Of a stretch of DNA of 64,000 bases, positions 35,531-47,083 are shown piece after piece (within the stretch, counting starts at the first letter, position 1; each line of letters opens with the position of its first letter). Origin of the DNA: Cymbidium sinense (Eukaryota > Streptophyta > Magnoliopsida > Asparagales > Orchidaceae); contig CM038215.1 in the NCBI GenBank assembly GCA_021442155.1, positions 208,562,982 through 208,626,981 of the forward strand, given 5' to 3'. The position numbers and the translations under genes are program-made. The notes below the pieces were generated by a model that had not been told where the DNA came from, did not search any database, and saw only the letters and a program-made list of their open reading frames with translations.

Positions 35531-37729
35531 ATTGGAAGAGTTTGAAATGGTCTATTGAATGGTTATATTGCTTTTGTGAAAATCAAATTGAATTTGGTTT
35601 GTTTGAATGGCTTTGGATCAAAGGATCATGGTGGAGCTAACTTAGGTTATGACTTAAGTCAATTTGGCTTAGAGCTTGGATAAGAAAAAAAATTCAATTG
35701 AGGTTGGTTTAGGCCATAGGATAGGTAAGACTTATTTATCCTAAGGCCTATCCTAAGCTTAGGGTACGCCTTCTTAAGTCTCTAGGCCTAAATTTAGTGT
35801 TCCCTTAGTCACTATAAGTGTCTTATTACTAAAGAAATCCAAGTGTCTAGAAGGTTCCTAAGTCTAAGATATGAGGGATGAGTACTCACTCCAAAAGTAA
35901 GGTCAACAACCATTAATTTACTTAATTAACCTTTAATTAACATATGCGTAATTAACCCTCCTATGGAAATATATTTAGAAAAAAATTAGGAAAGGGGTCC
36001 TAATTATTTCCCCTAACTATTCTTATTGTTTACAGTGATTAACCACTATTAATGATCTAATTTTTACTATTTAGCATTTTTAATAATTATTAAATATCTT
36101 AAGGAGGGTGATTAGGATTTGAAATTCAAATTCTTTGAATTACATGGCTAATAAATTCTAAGAAAATTATGAGAGGCAGAGGACATCCCATAGAATTAAC
36201 CCACCAAATTTGGGATTAATTGGCTAAATAATTAAACTTTAATTAGGATAATTAGCCTAAATTTTAAACACTAGTTAAGCATTATTCATTAATCAAATAT
36301 TAGGGATTTTATTTTTATTAAAGTCTCCTCTATTTAACCTTTCCAAAATGGGTTTATTTATATTTGTTGGATTTTTCTACAATTAATTATAAATTTTTAA
36401 AGTTTTGGCCATTTAATCCAATTTTAAATGCTTAATTAACTCTCTAAACCATCGGTGCCAGGAGGAAGCTGATGTGGAAGCGCTTTCCACGTGACACCAC
36501 ATGATAAGTTATTTAAAATGTCTAATGTGACAACTGAGTCAACGTTGGCAGATGCAGTTCCATCGCTACCGTCCGATCTAGGATTGGATGATCGAGATTA
36601 ATCCTATGGTTTCTTCGGGATTAAATCAAATAATATAATGGATTAAATCATGACCATCCATTCTAATCATGCAGAATGGATGGCTGATGATCCGTCATCC
36701 CCCGAGCATAGAAAGATGGACACCGTCTGCCTTCCGTCGATTGATCTGAGCTCATCGTAGTTCATGGATCAATGGGATCGACTCCAAAATGTGTGAGGAG
36801 GAGATCTAAGAAGATCTTATAGTAAAAATTGCATAAAATCATGATTCATTTCACAAAATTCCAACACATAGGGAAAAATCTATGGTTTGCTAGATTTTTA
36901 CCTCGCTGGAGCTAAAGGCTGGCTATCTGTCGACTGTGGTAGCTTCGTCTTAAAAAGATGAAGCCCTATTAAGAAGATCTTGAGTTGCCTCCTTACTAAT
37001 TCCTTTGTGAACCAAGAGCCACTACAAATCTCATCAGAGTTAGTCTTGGAGTGCCTTCCGGTGATCAATTGATTGAGAATCAATTTGTTTTGACTCACTA
37101 GAGTGAGGGGAAGGTGTGGGAAGTGTTAATTTGGATTTGGTGAGATTTTCATGATATTGGATGGACGGGCTCCCAGTTTTGCTCGGTTGTTGGTCTCGCC
37201 AACGATGGAGTGCACTAGGGATTTAGAGAAGGGTCTAGGACTGCTCAGAACACTCTCAGGAAGCTCTCTATGAAGTTTGAATGGATGGGGAGGAGTATAC
37301 TCTCCTCACCAAGTGAACCAAAGACTGATAATTGCTCAGCCTATAGTAGTCATCCGACTGGGGTAAGTGGCAGTAGACTATTGAGGTGGAGGTGTTTGAG
37401 AGGCTGAGGCAGTGGCATGGGCTGGCATGGGGTGTACCTCCTCCTCCAAGTGAACCAATGGTATGCCATGGGTGAGCTCACCCTCTCATGGCCAAAGGCT
37501 GAACCTAATAGCCTTGGGTCAGTGATCCTAGTGTCCAAGAAGGGCTAAAGGTGGCTGTCAAGGTTTGGGGAGTGGGTGAACCCATCAAAATAAGGCTTTT
37601 ATCCCATTTTGGTGGTTTAGTTCAAGGGTTTTGATCCAAACTGGCTTCACCATAGGTTGAGCCAACTTGGGCAGACCCATGGTGACCCAAGGATGAGTCA
37701 TGCCAAGTTTGGTTAGGTTTGGACTTGAT

Positions 37730-38760
37730 TTGGTATGGTTTGGCTCAATTTGACTCATATGGGTCAAATGGGATTCAATTGGGCTAGGTTGACCAATTGG
37801 TCAAATTGGATCAAACTAAGGGCTTAGGTATGTTCAATTAATCATTTGGAATGTATTGGTACAATTGGTTTGATTCAGTTTGAAGTGGATTTGGTTCATT
37901 TAGATTCATTTGGGTCAAATGGGTTAAGTTGACCAATTTGGTCAAATTGACCAAATTGGCTTGGGCATGGGTTAAGTTTGTGTTCAATTGATCATTTGGG
38001 AATGATTGTAGGTGTTAGTTTGGATTGATATGATTTAGGGAATGATTTTGTTCAATTCGACTCATTAGGTCAAATTAGGCGCAGTAGGTCAATTGGGCGG
38101 GTTGACCAAATTGGGTTTAATTGAAGGTTGGATCATGTTCAATAATTAATTTATGATTGGTTAGATCATTGGTTACAATTAATTTAGCTTAAGATTTGAT
38201 TTGATTCAATTTGGCCCTTTAAGTCAAATTGGGTCAACTTGGATCAAGAGACCAAATTAGCTTGGTTAGGTTAAATTGGTGGTTGAGTCATGTTCAATAT
38301 TCAATTTGTGGTGGATGGGAGTCATTGATTGCAATTAATTTGTCTTAGAACATGATTTGGTCCAATTTGGCCCTTTAGGTCAAATTGGGTTAACTTAGGT
38401 CAAATGATCAAATTGATTTGGTTTGCCTCAATTGGTTGTAATTGGGTGATCAAGGATGATCAACAATCATTATGGAAGGGATTGGATGGGTTGATTCAAT
38501 CCAATTTGGATTGGATTGAAGTTTGAATCAAATTGGTCATTTTGGTCATATTGGGTTAAGTGCATCAATTAGGTTGATTCGATTGAATTGGGTTGAATTG
38601 GTGTTTAGAGGGGTTCAATAAAGGGTTTAGAGCTGATTAGTGACCTTCATTGCAATTGATTTAGGCTTGATTAGGTTTCGGCTCATTTGGACCTTTTGGG
38701 TCAAATGGGCTAACTTGGGTTGATTGAATTTATTTTGTTCAATTGATTTGATTGCAAGTA
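37730..38760. repeat. GGTCAA-type tandem repeats in LTR B
   Basis: Near-copy of the array at 34430-35530, with the same unit order, as expected for a second LTR of the same subfamily. Confidence 0.7.
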
Positions 38761-39192
38761 TTGGAAGAGTTTGAAATGGTCTATTGAATGGTTGGAGTGC
38801 TTTTGTGAAAATCAAATTGGATTTCATTTGTTTGAATGAGCTTTGAGTTGGATCCATATGATCATGGTGGAATTAACTTAGGTTAGGGCCTAAGTCAATT
38901 TGGCTTGGAGCCTCAATAAGGAATAAAATCCAATTGAGGTTAGTTGTGTTGTCTTGAGGTTGATTTTAGATAAGTTGATAAGCATTGGTTGGTTTAGGCC
39001 ATAGGATAGATAAGACATATTTGTCCTAAGGCTTATCCTAAGCTTAAGGTATGCCTTCCTAAGTCTCTAGGTTTGCGTTTAGTGTTTCCTTAGTCACTAG
39101 AAATATCTTATCACCAAGAAAATCCAAGTGCCTAGAAGGTTTCTGAGTTTAAGATGGGAAGGATGATCCTCACTCAAAAAGTGAGATCAACA

Positions 39193-39712
39193 AATTTTCA
39201 AAAATTTCTTAAACGATTTTATTTGAGATTATTATCAATATTAATAGTTTTGAAGTTTTTGAAATTTATAATTATAATGTATTATACATGTAATTCTCAA
39301 AAATATAATATATTTTAAATTTATGCATGATTATGAAAATATTTTGTAATTATAATTGGGTAATCCATTTATAAAAATTTATACCAATTTTTATTTAAAT
39401 ACAAATTAAAATCTTTAAATAAAAATTTATGTTTTTTTAAAAATAAAATGAATGATCTTTAAATAAAATTTTGAATTTATTTGAGTTAAATAAAAAATAA
39501 TTGTTTATATATAAATTTTTATTTCTATGTTAATAAAACAAAAAATTTATTTTTAATTCAAGTTTTGGGTTTAAATTAATACACAAATATATAATGATGG
39601 GTGAGGTACCCCCCATTTTTGACTTATTGTGTTTTTTTAATATAAAATGTAAAGTTGTAAATTTGGTTTTAATAAAATTTGATCTTAAAATATTAATAAT
39701 ATTTTTTTTTAT
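39193..39712. other. AT-rich DNA between LTR B and the L1 LINE
   Basis: About 520 bp of very AT-rich sequence with no open frame and no match to the neighbouring elements that I can see. It is probably the older flanking DNA into which element 2 inserted. Confidence 0.5.
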
Positions 39713-39727
39713 AAAAATTATTAACTA
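39713..39727. repeat. Target site duplication, left of the L1 LINE
   Basis: AAAAATTATTAACTA, repeated exactly at 45862-45876 after the poly(A) tail. Fifteen bases is typical for L1 target-primed insertion. Confidence 0.9.
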
Positions 39728-39990
39728 CTGTTAGTCATCAAAATGATGGATCGGGGAATGTCGGCTGCTGGGCTCTCGGCGCTTAAGGTTCTCTCCTCCT
39801 TCCGTTGACGATGATGGCTCTCTAGTTTGATTTCTCAACCTCTTTCTTAAACGGCGCATTGCTCTGGTGATTTGCCTTGGTTGTGCTAGATTTTTCGTCT
39901 CCGGCTTTAGCCGGAGGCCTTATTTTTGTTTGCCCTAGGGGCTATCTGTGATTTCTTCTTCTGTTGCTGGGTGCTCTCGGTTTTTGGTCA

Positions 39991-41318
39991 TGGACATAGC
40001 TTCAACCTCCTCGTTCCCACTCCTTTCCCCTGCCTAGGGGTCGGGCTCTCGAGCTAGCCCGCTTGTTCAGCCTCAACAGACCGTCCCTTTTGTGTGCAAC
40101 TGGAAAGCCTTACTTAGCTCTCACCAGGATAATTCCAACAACGTTTCTCTAGCCTATATCCCCTCCGTGGACCCTGAAATTTCCTTCTTTAAGGCCAAAC
40201 TTGTTGAGGGCTAGAAAGATTGGAAGCTCTCGCTTGTAAGGCATGCGATTGGGAAACGTCCCTTCTACGGTTCTCTCTTAGCTGCAATTAAAAGAAAGTG
40301 GTCTTTTAAAGGGCATCTAGACTTGCTTACTCTGGAGGGGGACTTCTTTCTTTTCTGTTTCTCTTGTAAGGAGGACTACAATCTAGTGTGGGATAGCGGT
40401 CCTTGTTTCTCAACGGTAGACCGTTTATTTTCAGGAAATGGTCATGGGACTTCAGACCAATTAAAGAATTTTTTTTTTTGAAATCCCCTTATGAATCAAG
40501 CTTCTTAATTTTCCATTGTGCTGCTAGAATGATGAGGGGTTCTCCAAAGTCTCTAGCAAAGTTTGGATTCCTCTTGCAGTGGATAACCTCACAGCCTCCA
40601 AAGCTAGACTTACTTTTGCTCGTATCTGCGTTCAGGTTTGACCTTCTTCAATGCTCCCTGATTTTGTGCTATTGAATTTGAATGGAGTGAAGTATGAATA
40701 GCCTATTGTCTATGATTGGAAGCCAAGCGCTTGTCTTAAGTGCTCTACCTTTTCCCATGACCCTATGAGTTTCCCTTTAAACCCCCCATTCCGTCCTCCT
40801 ACAAGGGGGCATAGCAGAAGTAGGAGCCGCAAACCTTGCCAACCCATCCACCTATGGGTGTTGCTCCTAACATTCCCATTGCTGCTACCACTCATATGCT
40901 AGCCCAACCTGTTCCTATTGAGGAACCTTCTTCCTTAGTAATAGAGGAATCTCCCCCTGAGGTTTTACCTCCTCATATCCAAACCTCGTTAAATGACCTT
41001 AACCAACTCCCGACTCAATCCCCCCCTTCACTAGATTTAGATGTGCCAGACCCTGCCATGAATGAGGATTTGTCTGATACTCATCCCTCATCTATCCTTC
41101 ACTCTGCTTACACCATTACTACCCGCTCAGTAGCTGCCTCTCCCCCTAAAACCTTATCCACCAGATCTCTAGATACTATCCTTAAAACTCTAGGGAAGAT
41201 TCTCTTGGAGAAAGACACTCCCAAATCCCCAAGTAATTCCTCCTTCCTTGTCCAAAAGACAAAGAAGAAAGGTAAAAAATCATTAAATGGTTTCTATGTC
41301 ACTCCCCAAATTTGGTAG
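39991..41318 (+). pseudogene. L1 ORF1 (DUF4283-like, RNA-binding), broken
   Basis: The nucleic-acid-binding first ORF of a plant L1. From the ATG at 39991 (MDIASTSSF) an in-frame stop comes within 20 codons, then a longer stretch through 40400 reads FKAKLVEG, GKRPFYGSLLAAIKRKWS and LTLEGDFFLFCFSCKEDYN, the DUF4283 pattern. Frameshifts move the continuation at 40403-40675 to another frame (GRPFIFRKWSWDFRPIKEFF, then SLAKFGFLLQW). Near 40709 the knuckle-like VYDWKPSACLKCSTFSH appears. The proline-rich C-terminal part is the open frame 40836-41318, with a basic end (KKKGKKS). ORF1 proteins bind element RNA; this one cannot be made as one chain. Confidence 0.8.
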
Positions 41319-44300
41319 ATGGAATGTGAGGGTTTGTTGGCGAAAGGCCGAATTTGTGATTATGCTCGTATTGTCAAGGAATTCCACCTTAATTTGTTTT
41401 GTCTCTTGGAAACCAAGATCAATTATGATTCCCTTATGAACTCTGCAGTTATGAAGAAACTTACCTTGTTCTCTTCAGAAGATAGCTGTGACAACTTTAG
41501 TCAATCTTCTGGTGGTCGTATCTGGCTAAAATGGAACCCGGATGCTATCTACTTTCTCCCCATCATCATCAACTCTCAACTCATATATGGAAAAGTAAGT
41601 CTCCCCTCTAACCAGACTCTCTTTGTTTCATGGATTTATGCACATAATGCAGCCAATGAAAGACTTGATCTCTGGACAACCCTTCGGCATATCTCTGCTT
41701 CTATGAATGATCCTTGGCTGATTCTTGGAGACTTCAACTGTATTCTTTATTCTCATGAGAAGATGGGAGAGAATCCTCCCCCCTAGCCGATTATCTGATT
41801 TCCAAGACTGTGTAAATGATACTGGGTTAATGGATCTTACTAATTTTTGGCTTTTCTTCACATGGTCAAATCTTTGGGTGGATAACCTTATCAAGTCAAA
41901 GATTGATAGAGTACTGTGTAATTCCTTCTGGCTGGACAGTTACCCTACTTCATCCTATAAGGTGCCTCCTCCCTTATCCTCGGATCATTCCCCATTGATC
42001 ATATCTCTAAACAATAAGCACTCTAGGAAACACTGATTTATCTTCCGGAATTATTGGGTCCATCTCCCTAATTTTCAGTCCTTGATCAAGGCGGCTTGGT
42101 CCAAATATGTCTATGGGGACCCTATTATGGTCCTTCTCAAAAAGTTACAATCGATTAAAGAGGCCTTAAAATTTTAAAAGATGGATCCTTCCCCTCTTGA
42201 ACAGCATATTTTGAATTTTAAAGCAGACCAGGAGCAGTATCTGAGATTACTTGAAACAGAGCCCACCAATGTTCACTATACTCAATGCTTGTATGATATA
42301 AACTCTAAATATCAGGAGGTTGTTAGAAGGGAAAGTCTTTGGGTGAAATAATGAGCTAAAATATCAAGGCTTTCCCACGCTGATGATGACCTCAAGTTTC
42401 TTACTGCTCCATAAAGGAAATGCGAAATAGCAATCAGATAAACTCTCTCCTTGTGGAAAGGGGTACTATAACATCGTCTTCTAAAATGGCTACTGAAATT
42501 TATCTATATTATTCTTGTCTGTTCAATAGGAACTATTCAGATGATCTATCTTGTTTAGATGCCCCAGTCAGCTCGACTACAAATTCTTCCCTTTTAAAAG
42601 AAACTGGAGATCCTATTACTGACATGGAGATTATTAAGGCTCTTCACAGTATAAATAAAGATAAGACTCCTGGGCCAGATGATTTTACTTCCAAATTCTT
42701 CACCCACTATTGAGATATTGTTGGCAAACAATTCCTTTTAGCTGCTCACCACTTCTTTAGAACTCGAAAACTTCCCGAGGCTTTCAAGCATAGTGCTATC
42801 ACATTAATTCCAAAAATTAAACATTCAAATTCACTGACTGACTACAGACCAATTTCTCTTTGTAACACATTCTACAAAGTGATTACCAAAGTCATTGCTA
42901 ACAGGCTTAAGCCTTTCCTTTCCTCTATTATCAATCCTGATCAGTCTGCCTTCATTAAAGGAAGAGACATGGTTGAAAATATTATGGTGACCCATGAAAT
43001 TTTCTCTGAATTTGGTAGCAGATGATCTCAAAATCATTTATGTGCCAAGATTGACCTCCATAAGGCTTTTGATAGTGTTAATAGAAGAATTGTCATCCAG
43101 AGGTTGCTTCAGAAGGGTTTTCCCAAGATTTTTGTGGAATGGATTGAAGGTTGTATTTATGATATTCCTTTCTCTATAATCTTGAATGGTCACTTGGAGG
43201 GGTTCTTTAAATCTTCCAATGGGCTAAGGCAGGGATGCCCTCTTTCCCCATTCCTCTTTGCCATTGTCATGGACATCTTCTCCTGTTTTCTTGAGAGGAA
43301 AGTGACTGAATCTTCCTTCAAGCTGATAGCATCAGGTAACTGTCTCATCTCCCATCTCCTATTCGCTGATGATATTTTAATTGTGGGTGAAGCTGAGCCT
43401 TCCTCTGCTGAAGCTCTCAATGAGGTCTTGGGGTGTCTTTCTTCCTTAACAAGTGTTGAGATGAACCACGCCAAATATCTTCTATGCTTCCCCACCTCCC
43501 ATGGAATAGCTAGTGATATATGTAATATCTTGAATATGGAGGTTGGGGAATTCCCCCTTAAATACCTTGGCCTCCCTCTAGCGGCAGGTCCCCTCAAATC
43601 GATTCACTTCTCGGCTCTCCTTGATAAGTTATCAAATTAGCTTGCTAGATGGAAATCTAAATGGCTCTCTTATGGGGGTAGACTTCAACTTATTTGATCA
43701 TCCATTAATAGCTATCTCACCTACTAGCTCCGGGCCCTTGTGATCCCTAAGTGCATCCTCAAAAAAATTACCTCCCTGACTACTAAATTCTTTTACCACG
43801 GGGATGTAGTTAGAAAGCTGCACCCCATCTCATGGTACATGACTACTTTACCTAGAGACAAGGGTGGCACCGGGTTGGTCTCTATCAATACCCTTAATAT
43901 ATTATGCAAAACAAAAGTTTTGTGGAAGCTCCTTCATCACTCCTCTTCCTTAGCTGATTGGTGTAGGAACAAATATGGTTTCATCTGGGAGAAAATTCAG
44001 CATTCCTCTGCTCTTTGGAGAGAGTTTCATGTGTGTGCTACTAGATTTAGAGGGGAGTTTATTTACTCTATTGGAGATGGCAGTCATTTCTCTCTCTTCT
44101 TTGACCCCTGGTGTAACGGTAAATCTATATTTGAGTTATGTGAGATGGAATGTTTCCCTCTGATCAGCCTCCCTAAGAACTCGTCTCTTAGTGGGCTGAT
44201 TAGGAATGGTGATTGGGTAATTCCTGACTAATTCTGTAGGAGATTCCCGGACTGTGCATATATCATCAGGGAGATTGTCATACTCTCTGGGAAAAATACT

Positions 44301-44911
44301 ATTAGTTGGAAAAAAGAGACTGGGTTCGGGAATAAACATGTCTTGAGAAGTATTTATGGTTCTCAGCCGTCGGTGGATTGGTCAAATGACATTTGGTTTA
44401 AAGGCTATGCTATAAACTTTGCTGTTTTTTGCTGGATGGATACTTTAAACGGGCTCAAAAATCTGATGTGCTAAATCGAAGAGGACTTGGCTCTATCTTG
44501 GATTGTGCTCTTTGCAATGTTGAAAATGAATCACATGTTCATCTTTTTTTTGGCTGCCCCTTTTCTCTCAGTATTATCAGGTCTCTATTGCCTAATGGTA
44601 ATTTTTTCCTTCTCCACCCGACTCTCCACTCTGTTCTATCAGCTGCTTCCCTAATGAATCATAAAGTCTTGAAGATACTTTACTTGCTTATTGTGGCAGT
44701 TTCTATCTACTCTATTTGGTGTGAGAGGAATAAAAGATTATTTGCCAATCAAAGTTGTTCGCTTAATAACATCGACCTTGCAATCAAATCTAAAGTGGCT
44801 GCTAAAATTCGTTGTTGGCCTGTTAAGGATTTCTGGCCTCTTGAGGTTAGAAGAATGATGGATAATTGGTCAAACTTCGGGAGTTCTGTTATCCTTGATC
44901 CTCCTCCATAG
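41319..44911 (+). pseudogene. L1 ORF2 (endonuclease, reverse transcriptase, zf-RVT), broken
   Basis: Encoded the enzyme for target-primed reverse transcription. Endonuclease: LFCLLETK near 41395, LILGDFNC near 41725, then after a frameshift SKIDRVL (41895) and SSDHSPL (41978). Reverse transcriptase: KTPGPDDF (42665), a stop at 42711, DYRPISLCN (42842), a stop at 43023, KIDLHKAFDSVN (43047), GLRQGCPLSPFLF (43222), catalytic FADDIL (43362) and KYLGLPL (43562). C-terminal: more stops at 43638, 43695 and 44229, a frameshift near 44430, then the zf-RVT signature with CALCNVENESHVHLFFGC at about 44506. The catalytic motifs are intact but at least five stops and two frameshifts disable it. Order and lengths are typical for plant L1. 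Confidence 0.88.
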
Positions 44912-45861
44912 TGGGGTTTTTTATTTTGCTGAAGCTTCCTGTGAATTCTTTTTGGGTTCGTTGGCTTCACATCTATGGGCTGATGTTTTTTTTTCTTTCT
45001 TCTAGTCGATCTGGGTGTTTTTTTTTCTTCTGTCTTCTTGTCGACCTGGGTGGCTATTTTGGCTATTTTTCAGTTGGATTCTGTTGTTCTGGGCTGCTTC
45101 CGCTTTTTTCTGTTGGCTGTGCTCGGAAGTCTTTATTGGCTTCTGGTTGTTTTCTTTCTTACTTTGTTGGCTGGCTGATCATGATCTCTGGGCCTTTTTT
45201 TTGGGTGCCTTCGGTTGTTCTGTGAGCCTGGTTGGTTTGGCAGGGGTCTCTCCCTTGTGCCTGAGATTTTTCCTATTGTGTTGTGGTAGGAGGTCCTTTT
45301 TGGTTTCTGGTTGTAGTTGGATGGCTGATCTCATTTTGCTAGGGCTGGGTTGTTGTTGTTTATTGAGCTTGTTGACCCTTCTATATGGGGTTCTGTTATT
45401 GCTGGTCGGTATGGGCTGGTGCTATCGGGTCCCTCTGTCGCTGGTGGAATTTTGAATGAACGATGATGAGACATGTGATGCTCGGTCTTTTACCTTGGCC
45501 TTTAGCAGTTTTTGGTTGCCTCCTTCTGGATGGACTACATCTGCAACCTGGAACACTTCTTCTCTATCTGGTGAGGTTCCCTTATCTACAGTATCGATTC
45601 CTGTTTCCATTGGCGGGCAGATATCGTCAACCGTTGGAAGCTCTTTTTGGGAAAAATGAATCTGTTTGTCTGAAGCACTCTTATGTTACTTAGTCTCTGA
45701 GACCATTGAGTTGTTCGCTTTGTTTTATTTTCCTTCTATTTGTCTTATTGATTATTTGGTATAGGTTTTCTTTTGACTCATGATTTAACATATACTTGTA
45801 ATCTTGTTAGCTTATTCTTTGGAATGAAATTGACATTGTCCACAAATTCTCAAAAAAAAAA
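44912..45861 (+). other. L1 3' untranslated region and poly(A) tail
   Basis: T- and G-rich sequence after the ORF2 stop, ending ATTGACATTGTCCACAAATT then poly(A). Open stretches here (such as 45015-45455) encode only hydrophobic low-complexity peptides and are a result of the T-rich composition. Confidence 0.7.
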
Positions 45862-45876
45862 AAAAATTATTAACTA
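45862..45876. repeat. Target site duplication, right of the L1 LINE
   Basis: AAAAATTATTAACTA, identical to 39713-39727. Confidence 0.9.
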
Positions 45877-46950
45877 AATTAGTTCGATACCCACAGCTTG
45901 CATTAGCCTGAATCCGTAAATAGACGTAAGTCACGAAACCAATTTGGGAATATCAATTGCCTGTCATTCGAGCCTCTGCCAAATGTGAACATTCTGTCAT
46001 CTTCCAGCTTCTTCCGCTACAAAGACCCACCGCGTATTACGCGTACTCGATGTCCCTTCCCAACCTGTAATGAAATGCATAAATAATATTTTATTAAAAC
46101 TCAAATTACTTTACTTAAATAAGAAGTAAAACTGTTACTTATATATTTGTCTTAATCATATATTTTTTATAATATAAATAAGTTTATTAAAAAATATTTG
46201 AATTAATTTAATTAAAAACTTAAATTTATGATATACAGATACGGAATACTTCTATTTTTAAAAATACGAAATAAGAATATTAGATACGATATTATAATAA
46301 TAATTAAAAATAATATATATAAATTAAATAAATAAAATATTAAAAAATAATAAAAAATAAGTTATTTAATTAAAAAACTAAATTAATTATTTAAGTTATA
46401 TATATATATATAACTTAAGTAATTTATTTGATTGTATTTTAATAATTTTAATGAATAAAATTTATTATGAATTCTAAATTTATAAATTTAATTATAATTT
46501 TTAATAATTTTAATTATTTATAATAAATATATGTTATTATTCTCTCTTTTTAGTTCAAATATCATTCTCTAAATTTCAAAAACTCTCTACAATAATTTAA
46601 AATATAATAAAATATATTTAAAATATTTTTTATATAATTTTAATTTAATTATTTAAGATATATATATCCTTTAAATTACATGTCGGATACTACACGCCTA
46701 GTTTTTAGGAGTATCGATGCATCATAGATATAAACTATATATAATATATATAAGAATTTAAAATTAAAATTTTTTAATTAAATACTTAAGCTATCGGTTG
46801 TTAGACTAAAGTATAACTTATTGAACCTCTCATTTCAATTACAAATAAATGAATATTTTTTCGTCCTAATTTAAAAATTATTTCTCTCTCCTTAAATGAA
46901 TTTTTTTTTCTCTTAACGCAAAGGCATATTTAACCCCCTCACAACATCTC
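45877..46950. other. Unique-looking intergenic DNA upstream of the small gene
   Basis: 45877-46080 is of balanced composition with CpG sites (CGCGTATTACGCGTACTCG at 46031) and looks like single-copy DNA, but I find no open frame. 46081-46800 is extremely AT-rich. It includes a near-perfect palindrome at 46387-46423 and TATA-rich stretches at 46731-46756. Phrases like GATACGG (46245) and GTCGGATAC (46681) could be remnants of a small transposon; I cannot show ends. Confidence 0.4.
46387..46423. repeat. AT-rich palindrome
   Basis: Arms ATTATTTAAGTTATATAT and ATATATAACTTAAGTAAT, 17 of 18 paired, with almost no loop. It could extrude as a cruciform or mark an old MITE centre. Confidence 0.7.
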
Positions 46951-47083
46951 CGCATTGCGAGGGGCTTTCGTCTTTGGGTCCTCTCGCTAATTGCCCTACA
47001 GAGTTTAGTGAGAGATTCCCTCACGCTCGTAAACCACCAAAACAAGAAAAGACCAACTTTAGGAGGAGAGACAAGAGAGAACA

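Larger units (their letters stand above)
29423..35908 (-). mobile_element. LTR C: truncated LTR nested in LTR B
   Basis: Another LTR of the family, same orientation as the others. Its 5' end (plus-strand right side) is intact and reads AAGGTCAACA to 35908; LTR B resumes with ACCATTAATTTAC. Its other end lacks about the first 670 bp: it starts abruptly at the equivalent of 19395 in B. LTR B has also lost about 400 bp at this junction. One insertion followed by one deletion across the left junction explains both losses. The repeated pairs 26807-29423/29640-32290 and 32689-35908/35911-39192 follow from this nesting. An alternative is two tandem duplications. Confidence 0.65.
18740..39192 (-). 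repeat. LTR B: 5' LTR of element 2, split into three pieces
   Basis: Pieces are 18740-19600, 26807 to about 29423, and 35909-39192. Together they make about 6.8 kb, or about 7.2 kb if the 400 bp missing at the C junction is restored. On the plus strand the LTR starts TGTGGTG next to the primer site and ends GAGATCAACA at 39192; on the minus strand this is TG...CA. The first gap is filled by solo LTR D, the second by truncated LTR C. Beyond 39192 the sequence no longer matches the family, so this is the 5' border of element 2. It belongs, with C, to a subfamily distinct from A and D: its middle and repeat regions match C more closely. Confidence 0.75.
39728..45861 (+). mobile_element. Plant L1-type LINE, full length, inactive
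   Basis: About 6.1 kb, plus strand, flanked by 15-bp target duplications and ending in a poly(A) run (45852-45866, shared with the duplication). Order: GC-richer 5' region, ORF1 with a DUF4283-like domain and zinc knuckle, ORF2 with endonuclease, reverse transcriptase and zf-RVT domain, then a T- and G-rich 3' untranslated region. Both ORFs carry stops and frameshifts. Intact length and perfect duplications suggest it is younger than the coding damage alone would imply. A GC-rich, CpG-poor coding region is usual for methylated plant LINEs. Confidence 0.9.

Noticed and set aside
29423..35908. Complete nested element with its own target duplication
   Set aside because: The left end is truncated, so no duplication can be identified; kept only as truncated LTR C.
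37585..37767. Open frame shared with 34316-34534
   Set aside because: Both lie in the duplicated GGTCAA repeats of LTRs B and C; similarity is due to the repeat, with no domain.
43190..43597. 135-codon frame on the minus strand
   Set aside because: Antisense shadow of the L1 reverse transcriptase, which has its catalytic motifs on the plus strand here.
45015..45455. Open frame of 146 codons, very hydrophobic
   Set aside because: It lies in the T- and G-rich 3' untranslated part of the L1 and consists of Leu/Phe/Cys/Trp-rich low-complexity sequence.
46240..46720. Possible MITE marked by GATACGG and GTCGGATAC phrases
   Set aside because: No clear inverted ends and no target duplication could be found by eye.
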